A DNA stretch of 64,000 bases from Candidatus Lachnoclostridium avicola. GTDB taxonomy: Bacteria; Bacillota; Clostridia; Lachnospirales; Lachnospiraceae. Made by a program: the position numbers and the translations under genes. Position 1 is the first letter of the stretch, and each line of letters begins with the position of its first letter. Shown here in pieces: positions 28,201 through 34,390 of this stretch. The notes below the pieces were generated by a model. The model had not been told where the DNA came from, searched no databases, and was given only the letters and a program-made list of their open reading frames with translations. The DNA is taken from positions 1-64,000 of the forward strand of contig DXFM01000048.1 in NCBI GenBank assembly GCA_019114465.1, given 5' to 3'.

Positions 28201-30852
28201 GACTATGAGAAGCTGTTCGACGAGTACGGAACGGATTTTGACGTGGTATCCTGGAAGGAGGAGCGGACGGCAGTGCGCAGCTCTGTCCATGACCGGGTGT
28301 GGCTGTCCCCGGAGGGAGGCAGAATCGTCACCGGCGGCGGGGAGATCCTGTATCCGGAGGATATGGATGATACGGACCGGAAAGAGTTTGAGAAAGAGCT
28401 GAAGGGGGGAGAGGACCGGCAGGAGCTTTCCTGGCTGAGAGAACGGCAGGCACACCGGATCGCATCAGAAGAGACGGAGGGAAAAGAGCGCGTTGTTCAG
28501 ATGTGGGAGACGGACAGCGGGGATATGATCCGCGTCTGTTCGGGACGGAACCTGCTGAATGCGGGGGAACCCTCCCATGACGGAACCTACGGGGACGGAC
28601 GGAGTTTCGGGAGAACCTTTGAATATCAGTTTCACTACCGGGAATTTCCGGTGGGAGACGGGACTATGGCGGTCAGTTACAATATGGCGGACGGAGGACA
28701 TTACCTGGAACGGCTTCCCTCGTCGGGGGAAGAAAAGGGAAGCGGCTGTTACGTGCTGGCGGAGACCGGAACTCCGGAAGGTATGATCCCATCCAAACCC
28801 GTTCTGGTGGAGATCCGGGAGACACCGAAGCTTCAGATCTGCTCCGTGGAAAACAGGAGGCGCTGTGTGCTGGCGGACAAGCAGGGGACAGACGGCCGGC
28901 CGGTGGAAGGAGCGCTGCTGGGCCTTTACCGGGCGGACGGGCAGGGAATGCCTGTTCTGGACGAAGAACATCTGGTCACCAGCTGGAGATCAGGAACGGA
29001 CGGGGTCTACAGCCGGCGGGAGAAAGAAGAGGGAACTATCCCAGAGGGGAGAGCGGAAGGAGATCTTCGGCCTCACCGGATCGAAGGGATTGAAGAAGGA
29101 GAATATTATCTGGCGGAGCTGGAGGCACCGCCCTATTACCGGAAAATGGAGCCGAAAAAGCTGATGATTCTGGGAGAGGAGACGGAGCTTATCAGGGGAG
29201 TCAATGAGATCAAGCTGGGACGTCTGGAGGTTGAAAAGGAGGGAGAGGACGGCCGCCTTCTGGCCGGAGCGGAATTTACTCTGACCAATGAGGAGACGGG
29301 GGAAGTCCGCCGTCTGGTCACCGGGGTGGATGGAAAGGCGTCTGCTTCCGATCTGATTGTGGGTCTGGCAGGAGAAGGCGGAGCGGTAACGCCCTGTACC
29401 TACCGGCTGGAGGAGACGGTTCCGCCGCCATTTTATCAGAAGTCCCGGGAACCGCTGCGGTTTTCCTTTGAAGACGGGGAGGAGGCGGAGCTTTTCCGGA
29501 GCCTGAGAGTGGAAAACAGGCAGACGGAATTTGAGATTTCAAAGACGGATGCAGGTTCCGGGGCGCCGGTAAAAGGGGCGCTGCTGGAAATTTACCGGGC
29601 GGTGGGGACATCGGAAGGATTGGAAAGGGAAGGAGAAGTCCTGGACACCTGGATCTCCGATGGAAGCCCTCACAAGATCCGGGGAAAGATTTCCGGAGGA
29701 GAATCCGCCATTTTGGCGGAGAAGAAAACGCCCGCTGGACGGATGCCGGCGGAGCCGGTGGCATTTACCCTGTCGGCGGACGGCAGGGAAGTGGAGCAGG
29801 TGGACTGCGGCTTTGCCAAAATCTCCGTTGCCGCAGATGAGGACTCCGGCGGCAGAATTCTGGAGGTGAAGGGACGGCAGCCGGAATCTGCAAAACGGCA
29901 GACCACCTGTGTGCCGGAAAACGGGGAGGCTGAAGAGAACAAAAACCTGTACCGGATCCAGGAGAAAGTGCTGTATTCAGATGGCAGGGAAGAACGGACC
30001 TCCTCTGTGCTGGTGAGAATGGAAAAGGGAGAGCGGGAGGCAGCGGAAGCCAGAGAGCCTGTGTACACGGAGCTTACGCTGGCCGGGGAGGATGAGGGCC
30101 GTTTCTGGCGGTGGAGACCCGGCGGGGACGGGAAAGATTCCTGGAAGCTGTCCGGGAAAGAGGAGAACGGCAGTCTTCCAGGCGGCGTGTTTGTGCTGAA
30201 GGAAACCACGGTGTTTTCCGACGGCACGGGAATAGTGACAGGCACATTCGCATTTCGCCTGGATGAGGACGGCCGCCTGACCGAGCTGATGCTTCCCAAC
30301 CGGGAGACCGAGCTCTCCATATGGAAGCAGACCGCAGACGGCCGGGGGCTGCCCGGCGCCCTGCTTTCCCTGAACCGTCAGGACGGGACCAGGGTGGATC
30401 GCTGGATCTCCGGCGGCGGGCCCCACAGAATACAGGGAAAAGCGGAGCCGGGAGAGCTTCTGATATTGGAAGAGCTCCGCCCTCCCGCCGGATATGAGAG
30501 GGCAGCCCCCATGGCGTTTCAGGTACTGGAAGATGGACGGGGGGAACTGGTGATCATGAGAGACCAAAAGCTGCCCGGGGACGGGGGAGAAGGGACGGAC
30601 GAAAAAGAACCGGATGAAAAAGAACCGGAACAGCCGGACCGGGCGAATCCGCCGGAAGAGAGGGCGGAAGAGGAAAATTCGGGTGAAACGGTGGGCAGAA
30701 TCCTGGCCTGTTATCCCCGGGACAGGAGAGAAATGCGGCGCGGCCTTCCCCCTTTGGGGGAGACGGCCGGACGCCTTCTTCCTCTCCTGGGAACAGGAGC
30801 AGGTCTTCTTCTGCTGGCATATTTCTTCGCCGGCAGGGGTAAAAGAAAATAG
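19282..30852 (+). CDS. Giant SpaA/Cna-B-type surface protein (3,856 residues)
   Basis: The protein has a signal peptide (residues 1 to about 41) and an N-terminal region with GLCMDGVGY and ALLYWAFIS, which could be a divergent thioester-type adhesin domain (uncertain). Many SpaA/Cna-B-like modules follow, recognised by their closing strands: YEIRELSRSEGYEL, YVLAELRPPAGY, YILEEKTPPAGW, YLLEETDTPPGYL, YVLAETGTPEGM, YYLAELEAPPYY, YRLEETVPPPFY, ILAEKKTPAGRM, and LILEELRPPAGY. The Glu in the LEE/LAE strand is the usual isopeptide catalytic residue. An acidic Pro/Glu spacer and a C-terminal anchor follow: LPPLGETAGR, a hydrophobic stretch, and RGKRK. The motif is not a canonical LPXTG. No sortase is encoded nearby. 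The start follows GAGGAG. It is likely a long stalk-like adhesin. Confidence 0.88.
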   Translation: MGIWGIVRGTWKNTARAGAALTAALLILTAVFWGGRGAVEASQSDDAMAKGYPGLCMDGVGYSSRSIRAGGDVYEETEEALETGRNRALLYWAFISNREDGQSAGQKYRTFRETVNRRIREGESGLPPITSVSVADIKKLIHQDPQVAGRYPWLEAALKHPEEYLSLGLSGRAAGAEEKEVPSWLAGALSPDQAYLLEGEAGPAGYVLSVADQGLIDQAEISFVTGGEGWSWTKGPGTVTFWNTGGSPGAVAALDLSGTGYRTAKMQWPGNRLYEDYMHWYTVTRCGGDHFFQGYRDGVCPLEKHQRLYSAELPDPGGQILYVKMGEVPSGSGENGEKLYRHEETFTAHYTIEGIKRDHETGRPLEGALFQVLESFPDRNLVKEEEGDGVLCRENCSPSPAVWEGFRQCGSLVTDKNGRLSHTDIRTYDYSKTYCGGHPTPGFLRIPEKDRDPETGEVTNQGEIDRARAANGVMAAAWLQALDDCREREEENQGKHFHWMIDSGAEAAVRGTKDTGEPCRAVGAVSVETAFEKSGCREDCENSYEAFINLKYSYTLKEETARSGYTVHGAHGDDVPVEVITTDSSEAGANESFAGIYSRDVSAVGDEGNFYRKNDTGQEKEASVSDGISPLPGGDPEFSREETILPSAVQSLLTVRFRPETKILEEADRGKAGEEILTATPSERETELLRGTRSEWGEAVSPEKNKATPSQFSMPASFAGQTAVRAGTFSGETIPPIRLSSFRRAGAEGAAADGIRHLGEGEDGENVSHVFQIYDHRTEGEIHFNKRDLDLYRQEEKAESSYGQSQGDGTLEGAVYGLFAAEDIIHPDGGTGVVYEKGSLTAVASTDKNGDGAFLVYTEAPGTIFSYETGTIRPGTFSGPDNLYHGMALDDYMGDGENGTRIYGDNETQNGNVWIGRPLIMGKYEIRELSRSEGYELSVNGKSGAVTNFGASLETETEETAGTAVLTRPLGEDVQTDESGYGELEFAVLSSGTSAAGYDILVEGYPEGTEFFREDEGTEEVWMEIGTGSFEKILLWEDLQETVPRYRRARSDTSDPVYENGRLKTELRQMERTGLKLPQAKEQKLEEEELIKILRGEPGEDGTGAFTDDEKNQSPFLGGTDQKNYIKYKLEQALRTGGYATPRDREGRYSTETVPVYDRGVRKGEKDLYGISGCRPGERAEKTVWGSAVADVGISDGESLTVGDVIWTLISFYRERPWWSCGGLDAVDRENGGWVFTLYQSAPELGDGFFVAAEDQSLAERIYLRKGWDPADPEKCPRWVYAVYGAAEDFGRILHQEMETVFAGGAEVSAVSAAVTPDFTVTPEGELKPWLQEFPVYYKMGEIVLGADGKPEQDWEEREVTERFLVEKQSVRQQRLPAEYDRETGVYRIHVDTAGTDSFGRPLEDGEGAELLFRAVTPEKERTLTGEDIQRLKENWMGWKAGDTVGYGRYLLQSGAEVRVVLSGDRGEEPGDHTFIQRAELQSQDQEVPWEDGGTRTEPVQVLERPIRQKVRIRKTIASHEDNTYPVPEPSSLPGFQFKIYLRSNLERLCRDGEGNIVFIDRNGRRENPLDDGFHGLVWEESAAVPQLYTRISHREDSLTAGPVSNNVRAEAVNAAERLYPYDGGLLRDEPESGYVRLLEPMRSEPGEDLPESPGGERIYNGETVYNYEKFFDGIRGANEVKWDRDSEDGAEYEEWIRQFAIRWYLDDEVKKRTRDNGMGLREGAEGASASQMEIHDQALAEARKKAENYLKPFLDWDLDEICAVPWDGGDGGEDKDLTTLTADQPDGSGYYTGVSRYLPYGVYVIAEQIPGAGQFRQKHYEADPPREIVLPAVLDGEGQPDHRYDYDPELSLENQAADFHIRFGEEWGEGWKTGHVIQAHSGDGDFEVYKFGLEPDRIQGEECLGYRVTQAEFKPFKDLYSWENVNSRYHNERVGEYYPYGSLSEDGRVEHGIRLMLGSLTAREGEYAPALVPWTVREPAGSWDTGPFVGYASQIRKNRLYRSVLRIEKTDRETGEMILGDSGAFALYRGLRREDGEGEALFYEEDTVISGSREFLEAMGARQITPAAREDPPYLGKYYGTVPEGTPICREEDLVSMTDELGKKTGEFLAFSTVRDGRMPDEEGKDLLWADQNSGYVRLLQPLGAGVYVLAELRPPAGYVRSRPIAVEIYSDRVTYYRDGEREQKTAAWKYESREESPVSQGSQASAAAEKSGPDLVRIPVENQPVRLTVEKKKGVQEQAQTVLDGRVTGSLGELNGKYGLENLELAFNASGTYLGYGWKKGFVEELEGLRASGTDVELIYEDGVFSGRAKLSRKVDQPQSLDSWLPGAELTLLEGIPLKESGETEDLRYEGLRILRGEDGNVSRMYVEKGYGGERLVFVKDRSSPEKDPEETAMEYSFRQQEDDRGEGTWTVKRAWREDTDILYYRLDNLSVLRRQKGRILGYDRNGAEAGVKNGESSFALKDGRLFLEIICPDYENLNYNSSDHVFDAVPEGTVMYHLDENGNRDSLVDPYTGMAYVENPEGGVMVWPVRFPEGKEEPAEKIRTFRIAAPRTEEGRTYTVGTYGSDDRGEKRLLCRVNPAVDEHGLPVFYQKSEESFERGSPVFDRDGDFLWCWPDPALEQQNRNGYEIHSSEELNQTGRSLYRRQGESFLMENTWRTGDQQVNDPFAETIGPGQADVLERIMPGSYILEEKTPPAGWTKGLPQAVTVKESLENQTISVENSPTRVLIWKIDGTENWRTEVEDLSGILAEPEYRISRKGSYRFDSVAGAKLALYPARKVYEPGGEFRYEKTSEKPISWTSGTKNGKEERTAAVWESGKEPKMLEGIPAGIYLLEETDTPPGYLPASMPVEIRPSGELQYFSLKNDHTRVAFFKYINEDGTLTSLTNRNRAEFSLYPARMDEEGTVQRAEDGTPLYDPGSPVEVWQTEDCLEYTKTVDTRKYGESTVFSRFLSWLQELAGVGDRYLTGFTWDYEKLFDEYGTDFDVVSWKEERTAVRSSVHDRVWLSPEGGRIVTGGGEILYPEDMDDTDRKEFEKELKGGEDRQELSWLRERQAHRIASEETEGKERVVQMWETDSGDMIRVCSGRNLLNAGEPSHDGTYGDGRSFGRTFEYQFHYREFPVGDGTMAVSYNMADGGHYLERLPSSGEEKGSGCYVLAETGTPEGMIPSKPVLVEIRETPKLQICSVENRRRCVLADKQGTDGRPVEGALLGLYRADGQGMPVLDEEHLVTSWRSGTDGVYSRREKEEGTIPEGRAEGDLRPHRIEGIEEGEYYLAELEAPPYYRKMEPKKLMILGEETELIRGVNEIKLGRLEVEKEGEDGRLLAGAEFTLTNEETGEVRRLVTGVDGKASASDLIVGLAGEGGAVTPCTYRLEETVPPPFYQKSREPLRFSFEDGEEAELFRSLRVENRQTEFEISKTDAGSGAPVKGALLEIYRAVGTSEGLEREGEVLDTWISDGSPHKIRGKISGGESAILAEKKTPAGRMPAEPVAFTLSADGREVEQVDCGFAKISVAADEDSGGRILEVKGRQPESAKRQTTCVPENGEAEENKNLYRIQEKVLYSDGREERTSSVLVRMEKGEREAAEAREPVYTELTLAGEDEGRFWRWRPGGDGKDSWKLSGKEENGSLPGGVFVLKETTVFSDGTGIVTGTFAFRLDEDGRLTELMLPNRETELSIWKQTADGRGLPGALLSLNRQDGTRVDRWISGGGPHRIQGKAEPGELLILEELRPPAGYERAAPMAFQVLEDGRGELVIMRDQKLPGDGGEGTDEKEPDEKEPEQPDRANPPEERAEEENSGETVGRILACYPRDRREMRRGLPPLGETAGRLLPLLGTGAGLLLLAYFFAGRGKRK

Positions 30853-30881
30853 AGGTGTATGAGAAATGCCTCATATACCTC
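30839..30881. terminator. Hairpin terminator, mainly for the minus-strand XRE gene
   Basis: GAGGTGTATGAG-AAATGC-CTCATATACCTC forms a 12-bp stem with one G-T pair. On the minus strand it is followed by TATTTTCTTTTA. On the plus strand only CTTCAGACC follows, so it would end the giant gene weakly. Confidence 0.65.
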
Positions 30882-30897
30882 TTCAGACCCCCAAATT

Positions 30898-31122
30898 TCA
30901 GTTGTGATAATAATTATTTTCCGGATCCAGCTTTACTTCCATGACATCCTCCACATTACATCTGAGAATGTTGCACAGCATATCAATGGTATGTGTGGAA
31001 ACGTACATATTTTTCTTCAGTCTTCCAATCTGTCCGGCGCTGACACCATAGTATTTGATCAGGCGGTATTGGCTGATATTAGACCGTTTCATGGTTTCCC
31101 ACAGCCTGTCATAACTGACCAT
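30898..31122 (-). CDS. Small XRE-type helix-turn-helix regulator
   Basis: This 74-residue protein has a lambda-repressor-like fold: YDRLWETMKRSNISQYRLIKYYGVSAGQIGRLKKN, then TIDMLCNILRCNVEDVMEV. On the minus strand, AAAGGAG lies 8 nt before the ATG at 31122. Earlier ATGs at 31128 and 31161 are too close to, or upstream of, that site. The gene and its flank are more AT-rich than the rest of the window. It is convergent with the giant surface gene and faces away from the candidate RNA; a regulatory link with either is possible but not shown. It is a single-domain DNA-binding protein with no partner toxin visible. Confidence 0.82.
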   Translation of the reverse strand: MVSYDRLWETMKRSNISQYRLIKYYGVSAGQIGRLKKNMYVSTHTIDMLCNILRCNVEDVMEVKLDPENNYYHN

Positions 31123-31403
31123 CTGCATCACTCCTTTTATGACTATTAAACCGTTATTCACCGTATATGTACATTATCCAAAACTGGAACAGGGACTGAA
31201 AAAACAAGGAAAATACGGGAAAAAACGGCCCTGGGAAAGGTGCTGGAAATTATTTCCAGCAGCCTGTTTCCGGGGCGGAAAAAGAGTGCATTCCAGGACA
31301 GTGGAAAATGCAGATAATTTTTATAATAATTTTAAAAATTCTAATAACAATAGAAAATTAGAAAATATAGACAAATAAAAATTGAAATAAATCCAAAAAA
31401 GTA
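31123..31403. other. AT-rich non-coding stretch
   Basis: About 280 bp contain no convincing gene. The ORF at 31139-31378 lacks a ribosome site and a domain. From 31310 to 31403 the sequence is extremely AT-rich (runs such as TAATAATTTTAAAAATTC), and it directly precedes a consensus promoter. It may act as an UP-like element for that promoter. Confidence 0.5.
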
Positions 31404-31432
31404 TTGACAAATTCTGCTACATAAACTATACT
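31404..31432 (+). promoter_or_regulatory. Strong promoter of the candidate ncRNA
   Basis: A perfect TTGACA, a 17-bp spacer and TATACT, preceded by an A/T-rich tract. Confidence 0.8.
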
Positions 31433-31438
31433 GAAGAT

Positions 31439-31846
31439 ACCAAAAGAGAAGAGAGATTAGAAGATGAGAAAAAGAAACGACAAAAAATAAAAAGGAAAGG
31501 GTGAGACCGCCGGGCACGTAAATATCGTTTCACTTTCTGATCCCAGATGTGACAGAAAAGCGGAACAGAGGAAACCTTGGAATCCGAAAGCGGATAAGAT
31601 GGAAAAGGACAGGAACCTGCAGTGAGAGATGTTTTTCTCCGGTTGCCGTATGACGAGAAAGTACAGTGACAAGACGAGAGGTCTGCAGGCAAGAGAATGA
31701 AAGATGTCAGGAAAGCTTAAAACGCGCGGAGGAAGAGAAAAGTTCATAGGAAAAACAGAATAAAGAAAGGAAATCAGTCCAATGGATGAGATAGTTTAAG
31801 GGCGGATGTCGAAACAGTGAAGATTCGATATCCGCCTTTCCTTTTG
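31439..31846 (+). ncRNA. Candidate structured non-coding RNA, about 400 nt
   Basis: A consensus promoter and an intrinsic terminator bracket about 400 nt of purine-rich sequence with no convincing ORF. Local pairings are visible: CTTTCTG (31533-31539) with CAGAAAAG (31553-31560, one bulge), a perfect ATCCG-AAAG-CGGAT hairpin (31582-31595), and CCTGCAG (31616-31622) with CTGCAGG (31683-31689), enclosing about 60 nt. It does not show hallmarks of RNase P RNA, tmRNA, SRP RNA or a riboswitch that I know. Two tiny frames with plausible ribosome sites (MRKRNDKK at 31464 and a GTG frame at 31501) leave a leader or small-peptide explanation open. Confidence 0.5.
31801..31846 (+). terminator. Intrinsic terminator of the candidate ncRNA
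   Basis: GGCGGATGTCGAA and TTCGATATCCGCC form a 13-bp stem with one G-T pair. TTTCCTTTT follows on the plus strand. Confidence 0.82.
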
Positions 31847-31871
31847 CTCTGTTTTCCACACCTTCCGCTTT

Positions 31872-32804
31872 TTACCGGTGATCCTGGGACGGCGGCAGGG
31901 TTGGATCCACTCCCTCCAGATCGAAGGGCGGCGTGTACTCCTCCCTGGCGCTGCTTTTTTTCTGCATGAAGCCGGCGGTAAGTCCCAGACTGATGGCGAA
32001 GTCCAGCACCTGATTGTACTCGTAGGTGGTGATTCTCCGGTTGATCTCCGGAAATTCACTGCTTCGGAAAAAGGGCGTGTACTGGCTGAGGAGACTGAGA
32101 AAGAAATGGCCCTCAGGAAGGGATTCCTTCATCCACCGGAGAAGCTTCTTTGAGTCTTCCTTCTGGCCGGGAAGCACCATGTGGCGGATGATCACTCCTT
32201 TTTTCATCAGAGTGCAGCCCTCTTCCTCCGCCAGCACGGGAGCGCCTGTCTGGCGGATCATGGCGGAGATGGCCCGGGAGGCGAAAGAAAAGTAGTCGGG
32301 TGCTGCGGAGTATCTGCCGGAGAGGCTGCTGTCGAAGTATTTGAGATCCGGCAGGTAAATATCGACATATCCGTCCAGCTCCCGGATGGTTTCCGGCCGC
32401 TCATATCCCCCGGAATTGTATACAATGGGAATGGTCAGACGGTGGCGCACCAAATCCAGGGCTGCCAGAATGGAGGGGAGGTACTGGGTGGGGGTTACCA
32501 GATTGATGTTGTGGGCTCCCTTATCCTCCAGTTCAAGAAAAATATCTCCCAGGCGCCGGACGTCGATGTCTTTGCCGAAGCCGCCGCTGCTGATGGAGTA
32601 GTTCTGGCAGAAGCAGCACTTCAGGGTGCAGCCGCTGAAAAATACAGTGCCGCTTCCCCGGACACCGCTGATGCAGGGCTCCTCCCAGAAGTGGAGGGCG
32701 GCCCTGGCAACCCGGGGAGAGGAGCCGCAGCGGCAGAAGCCGGCGGCTTCCAGGCGGTTGACTCCGCACTGGCGGGGACAGAGACGGCAGTGGGTGTAAT
32801 CCAT
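31872..32804 (-). CDS. Radical SAM protein, PflX-like (COG1313 type)
   Basis: This 310-residue protein has an N-terminal cysteine region (HCRLCPRQCGVNR, GFCRCG). The radical SAM motif CX3CX2C is in FFSGCTLKCCFCQNY. Later segments NINLVTPTQYLPSI, YNSGGYE, DIYLPDLKYFD, and RHMVLPGQ match the PflX-like, pyruvate-formate-lyase-activase-related group. It binds [4Fe-4S] and S-adenosylmethionine in the cytoplasm; the substrate is unknown. On the minus strand, GAGGTG lies shortly before the ATG. It is divergent from azlC and convergent with the candidate ncRNA. Confidence 0.88.
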   Translation of the reverse strand: MDYTHCRLCPRQCGVNRLEAAGFCRCGSSPRVARAALHFWEEPCISGVRGSGTVFFSGCTLKCCFCQNYSISSGGFGKDIDVRRLGDIFLELEDKGAHNINLVTPTQYLPSILAALDLVRHRLTIPIVYNSGGYERPETIRELDGYVDIYLPDLKYFDSSLSGRYSAAPDYFSFASRAISAMIRQTGAPVLAEEEGCTLMKKGVIIRHMVLPGQKEDSKKLLRWMKESLPEGHFFLSLLSQYTPFFRSSEFPEINRRITTYEYNQVLDFAISLGLTAGFMQKKSSAREEYTPPFDLEGVDPTLPPSQDHR

Positions 32805-32822
32805 TTAAAATCACCTCGTTCA

Positions 32823-32851
32823 TTGACAAATATTGTCAGAATCGTTACAAT
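32823..32851 (+). promoter_or_regulatory. Promoter of azlCD with overlapping inverted repeat
   Basis: TTGACA, a 17-bp spacer and TACAAT. TGACAA-ATA-TTGTCA (32824-32838) is a perfect 6-3-6 palindrome that overlaps the -35 box, so it could bind a repressor. Confidence 0.6.
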
Positions 32852-32896
32852 AAAATACAATTTTACGGAAAGAGGCCGGCGTTTGTCAAGTGGGAC

Positions 32897-33634
32897 ATGA
32901 ATTTGAAAAACAGGCGCCGGATGGGATGGATGAATATGAAAAAGCAGAAAACAGAACTGGGATATGCCTTTCCCAGAACGGTGCCTGTGATGGCCGGATA
33001 CCTGGTGCTGGGGGCGGCTTACGGGATTTTGATGGCGGACAGCGGATACGGGCCGGTGTGGTCTGTGCTCATCAGCGTGATTGTCTATGCGGGAAGCCTG
33101 CAGTACCTGGGGGTGTCGTTGCTGGCGGCGGCGGTGAATCCGCTGTACAGTTTTTTTATGTCCCTGATGCTCAATGCCAGGCATCTGTTTTACGGGATTT
33201 CCATGCTGGACAAGTACAGGACGGTGAAGCGGTTTAAGCCCTACCTGATTTTTGCTCTGACGGATGAGACTTTTTCCGTGGTGTGCGCGGAAAATCCGCC
33301 CCAGGAGATGGACCGGGACAAGGTGTTTTTCTGGATCTCTTTCCTGGATCAGTGCTACTGGGTGGGAGGAACTCTTCTGGGAGCTCTGCTGGGAAGTCTG
33401 CTCACCTTTGACACCACCGGGATGGATTTTGCCCTCACGGCGCTGTTTGTGGTGATTTTTGTGGGACAATGGGAGGAGAAAAAGGGGCATTCCTCCGCCC
33501 TGCTGGGATTGGGGGCTACCTTAGTCTGTCTGCTCATCTTCGGGGCGGATCAGTTCATCATTCCCGCCATGGCGGTGATTCTGGCAGTGTTGTTTGTTGT
33601 TTATCAGGGAAAAAAGAGAAAGGAGGAGGCGTGA
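32897..33634 (+). CDS. azlC: AzlC-family branched-chain amino acid exporter subunit
   Basis: This 245-residue integral membrane protein matches AzlC, the large subunit of the AzlCD branched-chain amino-acid exporter. Visible features are AFPRTVPVMAGYLVLGAAYGILM, the family signature LMLNARHLFYGISML, and several hydrophobic helices through the C-terminus. The start is uncertain: ATGs at 32921, 32930 and 32936 also fit, and no ribosome site is strong. Only one base separates its stop from the azlD ATG, so the two are an operon. Confidence 0.9.
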   Translation: MNLKNRRRMGWMNMKKQKTELGYAFPRTVPVMAGYLVLGAAYGILMADSGYGPVWSVLISVIVYAGSLQYLGVSLLAAAVNPLYSFFMSLMLNARHLFYGISMLDKYRTVKRFKPYLIFALTDETFSVVCAENPPQEMDRDKVFFWISFLDQCYWVGGTLLGALLGSLLTFDTTGMDFALTALFVVIFVGQWEEKKGHSSALLGLGATLVCLLIFGADQFIIPAMAVILAVLFVVYQGKKRKEEA

Positions 33635-33635
33635 G

Positions 33636-34004
33636 ATGGCGCAGATAGGTACAGCGGCCGGGATTGTTGCGGCCATGACAGCGGCTACCCTTCTCAGCCG
33701 TTTTCTGCCTTTTATCATATTCCGGGGGGACAGGAAGACGCCGCCCTTTGTGGAGTTTCTGGGCAGGACTCTGCCCTATGCCACCATCGGTCTTCTGGTG
33801 ATCTACTGTCTCAGGACCCCTCTTTTATTAATCGGCCGACAGATCAGACAGGGCGGAGGGGGAGGCGCTTCCGACTGGGGAGTGCCGGAGTTTGCCGCCG
33901 TGGCTGTGGTGGCTCTTCTTCACCGGTGGAAGAAAAATTCCCTTCTGAGTATCGGGCTGGGAACAGTTTTTTATATGGTGTTAAAACAGGTGGTATTCGG
34001 CTGA
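33636..34004 (+). CDS. azlD: AzlD-family exporter small subunit
   Basis: This 122-residue membrane protein has three to four hydrophobic helices. It resembles AzlD, the small partner of AzlC in branched-chain amino-acid export. TLLSRFLPFIIFRG and FVEFLGRTLPYATIGLLVIY are typical of the family. The start at ATG 33636 follows AGGAGGAGGCGTGAG; the ORF track start at 33594 lies inside azlC. The central GRQIRQGGGGGASDW loop is longer and more glycine-rich than I would expect. Confidence 0.88.
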   Translation: MAQIGTAAGIVAAMTAATLLSRFLPFIIFRGDRKTPPFVEFLGRTLPYATIGLLVIYCLRTPLLLIGRQIRQGGGGGASDWGVPEFAAVAVVALLHRWKKNSLLSIGLGTVFYMVLKQVVFG

Positions 34005-34017
34005 AGCCGTGCTGACA

Positions 34018-34052
34018 GAAAAAACGCCGCGGGGACATTCCGCGGCGTTTTT
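34018..34052 (+). terminator. Intrinsic terminator after azlCD
   Basis: AAAAACGCCGCGG-GGACATT-CCGCGGCGTTTTT is a perfect 13-bp stem. A and T runs flank it, so it can act on both strands. Confidence 0.92.
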
Positions 34053-34067
34053 CCATTTTCCCGTCTC

Positions 34068-34244
34068 CTACTTTGTGTTTGCAGTGGCCCGTGGGAGGTA
34101 GGGATACATCTCATCGTAAAACTCGATCTCCGCTTCCGAGGAAGGGAGAGACGGGATCAGTCCGGTGCAGTCGGTGGAAGAACCGGCCCGGTGCAGATCA
34201 AAGCCGTCATGTTCCCTGTAATCCATATTTTTTTGTCTGTTCAT
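34068..34244 (-). CDS. Small conserved-looking protein, 58 residues
   Basis: This ORF is just below the track cut-off. On the minus strand GGGAGGTGATGGC lies directly before the ATG, one of the best ribosome sites in the window. The peptide (MNRQKNMDYREHDGFDLH...) contains SSTDCTGLIPSLPSSEAEI and ends YDEMYPYLPRATANTK. The [S/T]DCTGLIP...YPYLP pattern reminds me of small uncharacterised clostridial proteins, from memory only. It has no signal peptide or membrane helix. It is divergent from ftsH and ends at the bidirectional azlD terminator. Confidence 0.72.
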   Translation of the reverse strand: MNRQKNMDYREHDGFDLHRAGSSTDCTGLIPSLPSSEAEIEFYDEMYPYLPRATANTK

Positions 34245-34314
34245 GCCATCACCTCCCTATTAGTCTGGCGGATAGAAGGCGGAGAATACCTGGGAAAATT
34301 TTATTTTTTGTTTA

Positions 34315-34343
34315 TTGATTTATGAATGGAGTGACATTATAAT
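34315..34343 (+). promoter_or_regulatory. Promoter of ftsH
   Basis: TTGATT, a 17-bp spacer and a perfect TATAAT. Confidence 0.65.
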
Positions 34344-34390
34344 AATGTGGGGTAGGAGAGGATTCTATCCAGAATGGAGAACAGACACAT

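Noticed and set aside
31139-31378. 79-residue ORF upstream of the candidate ncRNA
   Set aside because: It has no ribosome site and runs into an extremely AT-rich non-coding tract; no recognisable features.
31457-31747. 96-residue hydrophobic minus-strand ORF
   Set aside because: It is antisense to the candidate ncRNA, whose purine bias creates Phe/Leu/Ser-rich translations. No start signal is seen.
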